Below, piece after piece: positions 34,364-43,646 of a DNA stretch of 44,336 nucleotides. Position 1 is the stretch's first letter. Each line of letters starts with the position of its first letter. A model generated the notes under the pieces. That model was not told the DNA's origin. It was given only the letters and a program-made list of their open reading frames with translations, and did not search any database. Source of the DNA: Acidobacteriaceae bacterium (GTDB lineage: Bacteria; Acidobacteriota; Terriglobia; Terriglobales; Acidobacteriaceae); the NCBI GenBank assembly GCA_003134435.1, contig PLBE01000189.1, forward strand, positions 49,299 to 93,634, given 5' to 3'. A program made the translations under genes and the position numbers.

Positions 34364-34852
34364 GTGAAACGCATTTACGCCATGTCTTGCCTCACACTGT
34401 TGCTCGCACTAAGCTTCAGCAGCAGCGCCTTCGCCGCTTCCAAGAAGGACATCGTTGAAACTGCCGTCGCCGCGGGCGACTTCAAAACCCTGGCTGCCGC
34501 TCTTCAGGCTGCGGGCTTGGTCGACACCCTCAAGGGAGTCGGTCCGTTTACAGTCTTCGCACCGACTGACGCGGCCTTCGCCAAACTGCCGGCGGGAACG
34601 GTGGAAGATCTGCTCAAGCCCGAGAATAAAGGGAAGCTCGTCTCCATCCTCACCTATCACGTAGTCGCCGGAGACGTATTGGCCAAGGATGTTGTCAAGT
34701 TGACTGAGGCCAAGACCGTGAACGGTAAGGAATTGAAGATCACGGTTCAGGGCGGTAAGGTGACGGTTGGCGGCGCGAACGTGACCCAGACTGATCTCAA
34801 GTGCAGCAACGGTGTCATTCACGTGATTGACTCCGTACTTATACCGCAGTAA
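34364..34852 (+). CDS. Secreted fasciclin (FAS1) domain protein
   Basis: A 162-residue protein: Sec signal peptide (about 1-24, ending in SSAFA-A) and one FAS1 domain. The domain shows both family boxes: [17 protein letters not shown] and [12 protein letters not shown], ending with [17 protein letters not shown]1 proteins are exported adhesion or surface proteins. The GTG at 34364 has AAGGAGA at a good distance. A strong terminator follows at 34875, so it is a single-gene unit. Confidence 0.95.
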   Translation: MKRIYAMSCLTLLLALSFSSSAFAASKKDIVETAVAAGDFKTLAAALQAAGLVDTLKGVGPFTVFAPTDAAFAKLPAGTVEDLLKPENKGKLVSILTYHVVAGDVLAKDVVKLTEAKTVNGKELKITVQGGKVTVGGANVTQTDLKCSNGVIHVIDSVLIPQ

Positions 34853-34874
34853 CGGTTTTGCAACTCTCAACCCT

Positions 34875-34910
34875 ACGGCTGGAGACTTTGTGCTCCAGCC
34901 GTGCTTTTTT
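34875..34910 (+). terminator. Rho-independent terminator of the fasciclin gene
   Basis: ACGGCTGGAG (34875-34884) and CTCCAGCCGT (34893-34902) form a perfect 10-bp stem with an eight-base loop, followed by GC and six T (34905-34910). Confidence 0.92.
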
Positions 34911-34933
34911 ACAAACGCTGAAGTAACAAAACG

Positions 34934-35350
34934 TTAGTTATGTTCGCCGGCCCATTCCTTGCCAGGTTCGCTGCAATTACCGTAAACCTCTGAGACCTTC
35001 CGCGCTTCGATCGTCAGGTAACCGACGCCGGTGGTTGAGCCTTCGTTGTAGAGGCCGTTCTGGTTAGCCAGAGCATCGTTCTTGCCAACCATGCCTACGA
35101 CCTTGACCGTGTGGCCGATCTTCCCTTTCAGAGCGGACACATTACCGGACACAATGCGGAACTGCTTCGGGCCGGGCGCGCCGCCGGTGACGACATAAGT
35201 GTCCGCGGTTTTTGAGAGGCAACCGACCACAGTTCTCAATCCGGTCGGCTGAGGCAGCGACTCTGGCCGACCAGTGTTCGTCGCTTCCTGCCCTGCGCCA
35301 GTTCCGGTCACGGTCATCATGGCAAAGCAAATCGTCGCAAGACACTTCAT
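34934..35350 (-). CDS. Small secreted protein, possible OB-like domain
   Basis: A 138-residue protein with an N-terminal signal (MKCLATICFAMMTVTGTGAG) and a beta-rich domain containing VVGCLSKTADTYVVTGG and GKIGHTVKVVGMVG, a pattern seen in many exported Acidobacteria proteins and similar to small OB-fold domains. The start at 35350 follows GGGAGG; the longer frame to 35449 is rejected for lack of a signal and a ribosome site. Function unknown. Confidence 0.8.
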   Translation of the reverse strand: MKCLATICFAMMTVTGTGAGQEATNTGRPESLPQPTGLRTVVGCLSKTADTYVVTGGAPGPKQFRIVSGNVSALKGKIGHTVKVVGMVGKNDALANQNGLYNEGSTTGVGYLTIEARKVSEVYGNCSEPGKEWAGEHN

Positions 35351-35448
35351 GGAAACCTCCCGGTCATTGAGAAAATACGCTCTCTTGTCTTTCTTTCTTC
35401 TGCTGCTTACTTTGTTTCTTAGAAGCCGGGTCTCGTAAGGACCCAGCA

Positions 35449-35652
35449 TCAGATCGCGGGCATCCCATTGATATCAACCTGTTCCGCCTCGATCAGCCGG
35501 ATCTCGGTGTCTCTCGCACAGCGCCTTGCTCTGGCAGTGCATAATAGGTCATCCAACAAGTCCAGGCGGCGCGTGAGGTCCAATATCAGTTCGATACGCC
35601 GGTCGATCGTCAAGTGCTCCTCACGCTCCGAATCCATAGAGTGCATATCCAT
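35449..35652 (-). CDS. Small conserved protein of unknown function (paralogue B)
   Basis: A 67-residue helical, charged protein related to the 75-residue protein encoded before photolyase (7611-7838). The shared core is DRRIELILDLTRRLDLLDDL followed by TARARR. The leader CAACGAGGTG before the ATG is identical to that of the other copy, which supports gene duplication including the ribosome site. It is divergent from the ferrochelatase gene, 256 bases away. No family recognised. Confidence 0.8.
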   Translation of the reverse strand: MDMHSMDSEREEHLTIDRRIELILDLTRRLDLLDDLLCTARARRCARDTEIRLIEAEQVDINGMPAI

Positions 35653-35908
35653 AAATCACCTCGTTGTCGTCTCTAATACCGTCCTGATTGTTACTGTACT
35701 GCAACTTCGTTTTACTATCGATCAATCGCGGACACAGCCGATAACCCATGTGAGCGGGGAGATAATCTTTGTCCCAATAGTTTCTCGCGAAGAAAAATGT
35801 GGAGATTGAGCGCGGTGCGACGTGGTGTGGCGAGGGCAAAATGTTTGAATCGATTCGAGGAAAATAGGCGTCTACAGGAAGGTTGTTCAGCACATTTGAA
35901 GTATTGCC

Positions 35909-36976
35909 ATGGAACCTTCTCCATGGATTGGTCAAGAAGTTTTGGGCGCAGACCGCATGATCTATGACGCGATTCTCGTAACCTCCTTCGGAGGTCCGGA
36001 GCAGCCGGCCGACGTCATGCCATTCCTGGAGAATGTATTGCGCGGGAAAAACGTACCCCGCGAGCGCATGATGGAAGTTGCCGAGCACTATTACCAATTC
36101 GGCGGCAAAAGTCCCATCAATGAACAGAATCGTCGGCTCATCGCGGCGCTTCAGGCGGAGCTTACAGAGCACGGCCCTAGCCTGCCAATCTATTGGGGAA
36201 ACCGCAACTGGCATCCGATGCTCCCCCACGCGATGAGCCAGATGAGAGCTGATGGAGTGCGCCGCGCGCTGGCTTTTGTCACCTCCGCTTACAGTTCCTA
36301 CTCAGGTTGCCGGCAGTACCGGGAAGATATAGCGCGCGCTCAGACAGCAGTGGGTGAAGGCGCGCCAATCGTGGACAAGATTCGAGCCTTCCACAATCAC
36401 CCTGGATTTGTTGAAGCCGTAACCGATCGCGTGCGACATGCCCTGGAACAGGTCCCGCAGGAACGCCGGGAGCCGGCGCATCTCATCTATACCGCGCACA
36501 GCATTCCATTGGCGATGGCCCAAGGCTGCGACTACGAAAAACAACTTAAGGAAACGGGCCGACTGGTGGCTGCGAATTTGGGACGCACAACCTGGCAACT
36601 GGTATACCAGAGCCGAAGCGGGCCAGCCTCGCAGCCGTGGCTGGAACCGGACATCCTCGATTGCCTGCGCAAACTCAAGGCCGATGGGGGCAGTTCAGAT
36701 GTAGTGATCGCGCCCATCGGCTTCGTTTCCGACCACATGGAGATTCTGTTTGATCTGGATACGGAAGCGCGTCAACTCTCCGCCGAGTTAGGATTGCACA
36801 TGGTGCGAGCGGAGACGGTCGGTGCGCACCCCAGGTTCATCAGCATGATTCGCGAACTGATTTGCGAGCGCATCGGCGACAATCAGATGCGACTCGCTGT
36901 GGGAGTACTCGGCCCGCGCCCTGACATTTGTCCCGCTGACTGCTGTTCGATGCCTAGTCGGCCGACCACGAATTGA
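35909..36976 (+). CDS. hemH: Ferrochelatase (possibly coproporphyrin type)
   Basis: A 355-residue ferrochelatase inserting Fe2+ into a porphyrin. The active-site His lies in YTAHSIPLAMA and the opposite Glu in GFVSDHMEILFDLD; YQSRSGPASQPWLEPDI is the substrate-loop block. The C-terminus CPADCCSMP carries three Cys that could join an iron-sulfur cluster, as in several bacterial ferrochelatases. The length and absence of a membrane tail fit soluble coproporphyrin-type enzymes, but the porphyrin preference is inferred. ATG 35909 or ATG 35957 are possible starts; neither has a clear ribosome site. It could pair with the AhbD-like enzyme at 22992-24296 in a coproheme route. Confidence 0.93.
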   Translation: MEPSPWIGQEVLGADRMIYDAILVTSFGGPEQPADVMPFLENVLRGKNVPRERMMEVAEHYYQFGGKSPINEQNRRLIAALQAELTEHGPSLPIYWGNRNWHPMLPHAMSQMRADGVRRALAFVTSAYSSYSGCRQYREDIARAQTAVGEGAPIVDKIRAFHNHPGFVEAVTDRVRHALEQVPQERREPAHLIYTAHSIPLAMAQGCDYEKQLKETGRLVAANLGRTTWQLVYQSRSGPASQPWLEPDILDCLRKLKADGGSSDVVIAPIGFVSDHMEILFDLDTEARQLSAELGLHMVRAETVGAHPRFISMIRELICERIGDNQMRLAVGVLGPRPDICPADCCSMPSRPTTN

Positions 36977-37072
36977 ACCGGCTAGGATGCCGCTCCATTC
37001 GCAGACTGAATGATTTTATATTTCCCTGCTTGCGATTAAGCACTAGCTTTCTGGTGTGTTCCCATCATTAAC

Positions 37073-37750
37073 ATGGCAATTCTCTCTCTGCAGAACGTCA
37101 GTAAGCATTTCGACACAGACGGCCAAACGGTCCACGCCTTGCGCGGCGTGTCCCTCGCCGTGGAGAGCGGTGAATTTGTCGCTCTGGTCGGGCGCAGCGG
37201 CTGTGGCAAGTCGACCCTGCTGCATCTGGCGGGCGCCATGGATTTTCCCAGCGAGGGTGTTGTGCTCATAGACGGAGTAGCATCCTCGTCTCTCGATGAC
37301 GCGAAGCAAACACGCCTTCGCCGAGAGAAGGTCGGCTTCATCTTCCAGTCTTTTCAACTGCTGCATACACTGACTGTCCAGGAGAATGTCGAGTTACCGT
37401 TACTACTCGCCGGGAAACCTCATGCCCGCGGAGAGGCGCTCAGGCGCCTGCAATGGGTGGAATTGGATGGCCTGGGCACTCGATACCCGCACCAGCTTTC
37501 CGGCGGACAAATGCAACGCGTCGCCATTGCCCGAGCTTTGGTTCACTCACCGAAGATTGTGCTGGCTGATGAACCCACCGGCAACCTGGATACCAGCACT
37601 GGACACGTGATACTCAGCTTGCTGCAACGCCTGACCCGCGAGCAACAGACAGCCACAATCATGGCTACCCACAGCACGGAGGCGACAACGGTTTGTGACA
37701 CGCTGGTGCGTCTGCGCGATGGACGCATCGAGGAGGTCGCGCGTCGCTGA
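37073..37750 (+). CDS. ABC transporter ATPase (LolD/MacB/AttE type)
   Basis: A 225-residue nucleotide-binding subunit. Walker A is GRSGCGKST, the Q-loop VGFIFQSFQL, the signature LSGGQMQRVAIARAL, Walker B IVLADEPTGNLD and the H-loop ATHS. Subtype features (HALRGVSLAVESGEFVAL) place it with the LolD/MacB group that powers mechanotransmission, extracting lipids or lipoproteins instead of pumping solutes. The next gene begins one base after the stop. With an FtsX permease and a lipocalin-like protein it forms an AttEFGH-like operon. Confidence 0.95.
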   Translation: MAILSLQNVSKHFDTDGQTVHALRGVSLAVESGEFVALVGRSGCGKSTLLHLAGAMDFPSEGVVLIDGVASSSLDDAKQTRLRREKVGFIFQSFQLLHTLTVQENVELPLLLAGKPHARGEALRRLQWVELDGLGTRYPHQLSGGQMQRVAIARALVHSPKIVLADEPTGNLDTSTGHVILSLLQRLTREQQTATIMATHSTEATTVCDTLVRLRDGRIEEVARR

Positions 37751-37751
37751 G

Positions 37752-40307
37752 ATGTTACGCCTGAAACTTTTCTACCGGTTGATGGTTCGCCCGCTCTTTC
37801 GGGAACCGGTGCGTCTCGCTCTCACCGTGCTCGCGGTCGCGTTCGGCGTTGCGGTTGTGCTTGCGATAGATTTGGCTGGAAACGCGGCTGCGGGATCGTT
37901 TCATTCATCGATGGAAACCCTGGCCGGAGACAATGATCTAGAAGTTGTGGCATCCGGCGGAGTCCCGGAATCAGTCGTCGCGACGCTCGCCACCTACCCC
38001 TCCCCACTGCAGATCTCTCCTCGAATAGAAGATTTCGCGGTGCTCGTAAATTCGCAACAAACTCTGCCGCTCATCGGGGTGGACCTCATCGCTGAGGCCA
38101 GCCGCTACGCCGCTCTGCAGTCCTCAACGGAATCGGCCACTCGCTCTCCGGAGCCTGGCGCCGACTCGTTGAATCATCTGACGGATCCGCAGAGCGTATG
38201 GGTAAGCAGCAGTCTTAACATGCATGCTGGCGACCAACTCGCCCTGCTGATCAACGATCGCGTCTATGACTGCAGCATACGCGGTGTCTATCCCGATTCG
38301 AGCGGCGGTGAGAGTGCCATCCTCATGGATATCGCGGGAGCGCAGCGTATTCTGGATCGCTTCGGCCGCGTGGATCGCATCCTGATCAAGCTTCCGCCGG
38401 GCGCGGATATCGACGCCGCGCAGCGAGAGCTGAAGAAAGTCTTGCCGCCCGGAGTGGAAATTCGTCCACAAGGCACGGGCACGGAAGAAAACCGGAAGAT
38501 GCTCGCGGCCTTCCGCTGGAATTTGCGGTTGTTGAGCTACATTGCGCTGGTGGTGGGAGCGTTCCTGATTTACAACACGATTTCCGTTTCAGTGGTCCGG
38601 CGCCGTACTGAAATCGGGATTGTGCGGGCCGTGGGTGCCAGCCGAACCGATGTGCTGTGCGCGTTTCTGGGGGAAGCAGCCTGTCTTGGCATCGCCGGCG
38701 CCTTCCTCGGATTGCCTCTGGGAAGGATCATGGCTTCGGGCGCAGTCAAATTGATGGCTCTCACGGTGGAGTCCTTGTACGTCAGCAGCCGGCCCGGATC
38801 GATTGCTTTGACTCCCCTCTCGGTCTTCTGGGCTCTTCTGATTGGCGTTGGCGTGTCGGTAATCTCTGCTCTTTCGCCAGCACGCGAGGCCATGAATGTC
38901 TCGCCGGCGGACGCCATGGCTCAGGGACGTCGCGAATACATCGCTGGAACTCATATGAGACGCGACCTCCTCATTGCCTCACTGCTCGAGGTGTTAGGTG
39001 TAATTGCCGCGCAGGCACCGGCGATCGGAGGCAAGCCGCTTCTGGGATACCTGGCCACGATTCTGATCATCGCTGCTTCGGCCTATGCCATGCCCGCTCT
39101 GGTGAGCTTTCTGTCGTGGGCTACCTCCGGCCTACTGAACCGACTGGTTGGCATCGAAGCTCTGTTGGCCGCCCGCAGTTTGACCGCTGCGCTGCGCAGG
39201 ACTTCCGTGCTCGTGGCTGCTTTAGCCACGGCTGTGGCCATGATGGTCTCGGTCGGAATCATGGTTGGAAGTTTTCGCCAGACCGTCGTGAGTTGGATGA
39301 ATACTCAATTGCCCGCTGACCTCTACCTGCGGCCCGCGGGCGATCCTGCAGCGGACCGTCATCCCACCATTTCGCTGGACCTTACGGAGAGAATCGCCCG
39401 CTTGCCCGGAGTTGCCGCCGTCGATCGTCTGCGCGCTTACGAAATAAGTTATGACGGAATGCCCGCGACCATGGCTTCGATAGACCTTCGTGTGCTTCAT
39501 TCCTATCGGAGTTCCGACTTCTTTTCGGCCCGACCGACCGAAGAAGTCCTCGGCCAGTTGCGAGGCCAGAACAACGTCATCGTCAGCGAACCATTCACCT
39601 ACAAGCACAACGTCAAGGCGGGAGACTCACTGGCGCTCTCCCTGGGTGAAACTCAAGCTAACTTCAAGATCATTGATGTGTATTACGACTACGCTAGCGA
39701 ACGCGGCTACATTCTGATGGACCGCGACACCATGTTGCGCTACTTGCCCGACCCCGCGCCATCGAATCTGGCGGTATTCGTGACGCAAGGGGCCAGTGTT
39801 CAGGACGTCCGCAATAGTATCCAGGCGATTGCCGCCGGCCATCGTATTCTGATTTTTTCCGATCGCGATTTGCGCACGGAGGCGATTCGCATCTTCGACC
39901 GCACCTTCGCCATCACCTATGCGTTGGAAGCCGTCGCTGTCCTCGTAGCCGTGATGGGGATCGCTGGGGCCCTGGTCGCCCTGGTCATTGACCGCCGGCG
40001 CGAACTGGGCCTGATGCGCTTTCTAGGCGCGTCGTCTTCGCAGATTCACAAGCTCATTTTGGTCGAGGCCGGACTCTTGGGCTTTCTCGCGAATCTTGCA
40101 GGCCTTGTGCTGGGCTATTTCCTTTCTCTGATCCTGGTCTTTGTCATTAACAAGCAGTCGTTTGGCTGGACGATTCGCTTCCATTGGCCAGTCGCGGTGA
40201 TTCTCGGAGCCCTCAGTTTCGTCTACGTCGCGACCATCTTGTCTGGACTTTATCCGGCGCGTGTCGCCGCGCGACTCAATCCTCTAGGAGTTATCCATGA
40301 GGAATAG
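37752..40307 (+). CDS. Fused FtsX-family ABC permease (AttF-AttG-like)
   Basis: An 851-residue permease with two FtsX/MacB-type units in one chain. An N-terminal membrane helix (about 20-45) is followed by a periplasmic domain (about 45-270) and three helices ending in SVISALSPAREAMNVSPADAM near 400. A second unit repeats the pattern: a helix pair around 420-470, a helix at about 495-520, a large periplasmic domain and three helices ending ILSGLYPARVAARLNPLGVI. The start is the ATG at 37752, one base after the ATPase stop; an upstream in-frame ATG overlaps the ATPase gene. Probably exports or extracts a lipophilic substrate from the inner membrane. Confidence 0.92.
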   Translation: MLRLKLFYRLMVRPLFREPVRLALTVLAVAFGVAVVLAIDLAGNAAAGSFHSSMETLAGDNDLEVVASGGVPESVVATLATYPSPLQISPRIEDFAVLVNSQQTLPLIGVDLIAEASRYAALQSSTESATRSPEPGADSLNHLTDPQSVWVSSSLNMHAGDQLALLINDRVYDCSIRGVYPDSSGGESAILMDIAGAQRILDRFGRVDRILIKLPPGADIDAAQRELKKVLPPGVEIRPQGTGTEENRKMLAAFRWNLRLLSYIALVVGAFLIYNTISVSVVRRRTEIGIVRAVGASRTDVLCAFLGEAACLGIAGAFLGLPLGRIMASGAVKLMALTVESLYVSSRPGSIALTPLSVFWALLIGVGVSVISALSPAREAMNVSPADAMAQGRREYIAGTHMRRDLLIASLLEVLGVIAAQAPAIGGKPLLGYLATILIIAASAYAMPALVSFLSWATSGLLNRLVGIEALLAARSLTAALRRTSVLVAALATAVAMMVSVGIMVGSFRQTVVSWMNTQLPADLYLRPAGDPAADRHPTISLDLTERIARLPGVAAVDRLRAYEISYDGMPATMASIDLRVLHSYRSSDFFSARPTEEVLGQLRGQNNVIVSEPFTYKHNVKAGDSLALSLGETQANFKIIDVYYDYASERGYILMDRDTMLRYLPDPAPSNLAVFVTQGASVQDVRNSIQAIAAGHRILIFSDRDLRTEAIRIFDRTFAITYALEAVAVLVAVMGIAGALVALVIDRRRELGLMRFLGASSSQIHKLILVEAGLLGFLANLAGLVLGYFLSLILVFVINKQSFGWTIRFHWPVAVILGALSFVYVATILSGLYPARVAARLNPLGVIHEE

Positions 40308-41385
40308 AGTCTTCCTACTCGCTGTTCTGTCAGTGTTGCTACGGATGGCTGGCGCGCAATATACGACTGCCCTGCCCGGCTACCATTACGAATTCCCGCG
40401 GGACCATTTCAACCATCCCGATTTTCAGACGGAGTGGTGGTATTACACCGGCAACTTGTCCGCGGCGGATGGCCATCGCTTCGGCTTTGAATTGACGTTT
40501 TTTCGGCAGGCAATCGACCGTGATCGCGCTAAGTCTTCGGCGTGGGACATCCACGATTTATATCTGGCTCATCTGGCGCTGAGCGATCTTGATGGCGGGC
40601 AGTTCTATCATGCCGAGCGCACGAACCGTTCTGGCCCAGGCATGGCGGGAATCAGCGCTATCCAGAAAAAGATTTGGAATGGCAACTGGCAAGTTCAATG
40701 GCAGGGCGACGATCTGATTTTGAAGGCGTATGACGATCGCTTTTCTTTTTCCCTGCAACTCCATCCCAGCAAGCCTCCCGTAATCCACGGCCTGGACGGC
40801 GTCAGTCAAAAGGCGCCGGGGCGGGGCCACGCCTCGCATTACATATCTCTGACTCGATTGCAAACGACGGGCACGGTGCGAGTTGGAGAGAAAAACAATC
40901 AGGTGACCGGGATAGCATGGATGGATCACGAATTTTTCACCCACCAACTGGAACCTGGCCAGGTGGGCTGGGATTGGCTCAGCCTGCAACTAAACGACAA
41001 CACGGAATTGATGCTGTTTCGCATTCGGCGCAAAGACGGTTCCATCGATCCTTTTTCAGCGGGAACTTACATTGATGGTGTTGACCACTCGGTACATCTT
41101 CAGGCATCGGATTTTTCACTTACCCCTCTGGGCGAGACTTGGATGAGTCCTATTACTTCGGCCAGATATCCGGTTCGCTGGCGCGTGGAAATTCCGATAT
41201 TAGGCTTCTCTTTGGAACTCAGCACGCCAGTGAAGTCGCAGGAATTCTCAGGCCACAGTAAGTTTGCTCCCAGTTATTGGGAAGGAGCCATCGCAATCGA
41301 AGGACGCCGCGGTCCCAATGTTATCAAAGGAGTCGGCTATCTGGAGATGACCGGCTACGACCATCCGATGGAGATAGCCCCTTAA
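40297..41385 (+). CDS. AttH/CrtC-like lipocalin-domain protein, exported
   Basis: A 362-residue protein with a signal peptide (about 1-20, LLAVLSVLLRMAGA). QTEWWYYTGNLSAADGHRFG, RGHASHYISLTRLQTTG and GIAWMDHEFFTHQLEPGQVG are typical of the AttH / carotenoid 1,2-hydratase-like double-lipocalin family. It overlaps the permease gene by 11 bases with GGAG upstream. In AttEFGH-like operons this protein is thought to receive or bind the lipophilic substrate moved by the transporter; hydratase activity is possible but no carotenoid genes are present. Confidence 0.9.
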   Translation: MRNRVFLLAVLSVLLRMAGAQYTTALPGYHYEFPRDHFNHPDFQTEWWYYTGNLSAADGHRFGFELTFFRQAIDRDRAKSSAWDIHDLYLAHLALSDLDGGQFYHAERTNRSGPGMAGISAIQKKIWNGNWQVQWQGDDLILKAYDDRFSFSLQLHPSKPPVIHGLDGVSQKAPGRGHASHYISLTRLQTTGTVRVGEKNNQVTGIAWMDHEFFTHQLEPGQVGWDWLSLQLNDNTELMLFRIRRKDGSIDPFSAGTYIDGVDHSVHLQASDFSLTPLGETWMSPITSARYPVRWRVEIPILGFSLELSTPVKSQEFSGHSKFAPSYWEGAIAIEGRRGPNVIKGVGYLEMTGYDHPMEIAP

Positions 41386-41424
41386 CTGCAAACTTCATCA
41401 AACGTCAGGGTTTTCGCAAAACAA

Positions 41425-41459
41425 AAGCGTTCCATGACTCAATGAGTCATCGAACGCTT
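41425..41459. terminator. 17-bp near-perfect hairpin after the AttEFGH-like operon
   Basis: AAGCGTTCCATGACTCA (41425-41441), a single A, and TGAGTCATCGAACGCTT (41443-41459) with one mismatch. No T-run follows, so it may end transcription in another way or be a protein-binding dyad; TGACTCA at its centre is itself symmetric. Confidence 0.5.
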
Positions 41460-41510
41460 CCGTTGAACAGCCCTCCCCCGAAGTCTGCTCGCAAACACCC
41501 TACGCTCTGA

Positions 41511-41529
41511 CCATTCCCAATGGGAATGG
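41511..41529. repeat. Perfect palindrome CCATTCCCA-A-TGGGAATGG
   Basis: Nine-base arms around one A. It lies between convergent genes, 126 bases after the AttH stop. Could be a hairpin or binding site; nothing nearby explains it. Confidence 0.5.
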
Positions 41530-41961
41530 CCCCAAGGTGCCATTGATCACTCCGCCAGCGGCATGCCGAATTATGGGTTCGTTGGGCTTATAGCTCGCGT
41601 CGTTGCATTGATGCCTAAGACATCAGCCGTGTGCCATCACCGGTAGCTGCGATTGCTTGAACCACCAAGGGCACCTAGCATCGCGAGCGCTCTTGGTCAC
41701 CGGCACAGAGACCTATCGCAACTACAAAATCGACCCGAGCCGAACATTCGGCTGGTCCGGGCTTTGGTGTTCGGAGCGTTGCCGGCGACTGTCATTCAGG
41801 AAGTTCGTTCCTTCGCGCTCGCGCAATTGCTCTCCGCCGTGATGGAGGGATGCTGCAGCGCCGGGTCGATGAATTTGCGAGTTGTGCGTGGGGGACGCAC
41901 AGAGCTTCAGAAACTCGGCGACGATGAGGGCGATGCGCCCGTGGCCGTTGTAGGTAACGGA

Positions 41962-42900
41962 TCAGGGAATCGACGGGCTAATAGCGGAAAACTGATTCGG
42001 CGTGCCGCTTCCGTTGCCTCCCTCCATAAATGCAGCCCCGTAGACGACCACACCACTCGAACCGCTGAGCGGGGCTGGCAACGAAGCCGTCGTTCTCCAT
42101 TTGTTGGTATGAGGATCGTAGACCTGCACCGTCGCCACGTCGCTGGTTCCGTTATTGCCTCCGAAGACATAGAGTTGGCCGTTGAGAGCGACGCTGGCTG
42201 CGCTCTGAACTGCGACCTTCATAGGTGCTAGCGTCGTCCAGGTGGCGGCGGCTGGATCGTACACTTCGAGCACCTTGGTGACCGCGCCGCTTCCATCCAA
42301 TCCGCCCGCCACGTAGAGCTTTCCATTGATCGCGCCGATAGCGGGCGCGGCGTGAGCGCTCGCTGATCCTGGCAAGCTCGTCCATGCGTTGGCTAGCGGA
42401 TCGTAAACATCAAGATAGTTCGCGTAGCCGCTGTATCCATTGCACGCGGTCGTGACGTAGAGCTGACTGTTGATGACGGCCGCTCCGCCGCAGGCGCTCA
42501 AGTGTGACATGCTGGCGAGAGTTGTCCACGTATTCGATGGTGGATCGTACCTGAGGAGCACGTTTGTAGGCAGATAGCCATTCCAGCCACCGGTGACGTA
42601 GAGCTGGCTGTTAATCACCCCCGCCCCGTCTCCTTGGTACAGCGTCAGGGGCATGTTCGCCAGCATCGTCCAGGTTTGGGTTTCTGGATTGAAGGCCTGC
42701 AGGGTTGAGTTCTTAATGCTCCCGTTGTTTCCGCCCGCAACGTAGATGACCCCGTTGATGGATTCAGCAGCGGCGGAGCCGGTCGGAACCGGCAATGTCG
42801 CCATTGACTTCCAGTCCGCAGCGTTCGCTGGGAGACTTAGCAGTAAGGCGGCTAGAATCCCGACCAACACTCTGAAACCACATAAAGCTTTAACCTTCAT
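41962..42900 (-). CDS. Secreted Kelch-repeat beta-propeller protein
   Basis: A 312-residue protein with a signal peptide (about 1-28, ending LPANAA) and about six Kelch repeats of 45-50 residues, each with a G-G pair and a Y/L-D-P...W element, for example YVAGGNNGS, YVTGGWNGY and YVFGGNNGT. Kelch propellers serve as binding platforms or, in some enzymes, as catalytic domains; no catalytic Cys-Tyr pair of galactose oxidase was seen. The ATG at 42900 has AAAGGAG upstream. A stand-alone extracellular binding protein is most likely. Confidence 0.92.
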   Translation of the reverse strand: MKVKALCGFRVLVGILAALLLSLPANAADWKSMATLPVPTGSAAAESINGVIYVAGGNNGSIKNSTLQAFNPETQTWTMLANMPLTLYQGDGAGVINSQLYVTGGWNGYLPTNVLLRYDPPSNTWTTLASMSHLSACGGAAVINSQLYVTTACNGYSGYANYLDVYDPLANAWTSLPGSASAHAAPAIGAINGKLYVAGGLDGSGAVTKVLEVYDPAAATWTTLAPMKVAVQSAASVALNGQLYVFGGNNGTSDVATVQVYDPHTNKWRTTASLPAPLSGSSGVVVYGAAFMEGGNGSGTPNQFSAISPSIP

Positions 42901-43646
42901 AACTGCTCTCCTTTGATAACTGAGTTCCCCGACTTTCAGGGCCGAACTTTACTTAGCACTCTTCTGGTCGACCTGAAGCACTCCGGGGAGAGTTCAACAC
43001 CTCGCCTACCTACTTCGACGCATTTTTCGCTCCAAAATTGGGCGAGATCGCTCGATGTTGTTATCAGCAGCTTAGAACCGCCCTGTCATGCCGTCCTAAA
43101 CCCCGCACTGTACTGCGCTGCACGCCCTGGCCATCGTTTTTCCTACCGAGTGCAGGGAAGTGCGTGCCCATGTCAGCTCGGGTCGAATGATTACTTTCGG
43201 TGGGTTACCACAAGACAGAATTTCGGTAGTCCCGTCCTCCGCTTCATGCAACTTCGCTGTCAGCACATTCGGAGGCCCTTAGTTTGCCCGGATACCGCGA
43301 ATACTCGGACGTGCCCGCCACATTCGCAGTCGAATTCAATTGGGCTTAATTGAGCGGCGTGCCATACGTTCAGGCCACAAGCTTCGATTCCAACTGCGAT
43401 GGTGACCGTGTTGCCGCTGATGGCTCAGGAGCCACTCGCGGTGATGGTGGGAGCGATGCCCGCTGCTGGCAATCATAGCGCTGGGCTGATGCACTGCGTC
43501 CGCTGATCGACGTGGCTCGCCGGATTTCCCTGTGGCCTGCCGCTGACTCGTTGACCCGGTGGCCAAGTCTTTGATTTCCTCGTCGAACGGCATACGTCTC
43601 CCCGGAGCGATGCGAAAAAAATAAATAGTATCCTCATCGAGGTTGG
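42901..43646. other. Region without an intact gene, possible decayed coding sequence
   Basis: About 750 bases. The part next to the cellulase gene shows short protein-like segments in different frames on the minus strand (LTNLDEDTIYFFRIAPG, resembling a fibronectin III end, and AISGNTVTIAVGI after a stop), interrupted by stops and by a run of seven A at 43615-43621. This looks like a lost C-terminal extension. The segment 42950-43320 shows nothing I can name. Confidence 0.4.

Larger units (their letters stand above)
41386..41961. other. Intergenic region with two palindromes
   Basis: About 576 bases between the AttH-like gene and the Kelch gene (convergent). A 35-base near-perfect palindrome (41425-41459) and CCATTCCCAATGGGAATGG (41511-41529) stand out. 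Open frames here have no family pattern and are not called. Confidence 0.5.

Noticed and set aside
41653-42231. Plus-strand open frame of 192 residues overlapping the Kelch gene
   Set aside because: More than half lies antisense to clear Kelch repeats; the rest shows no motif.
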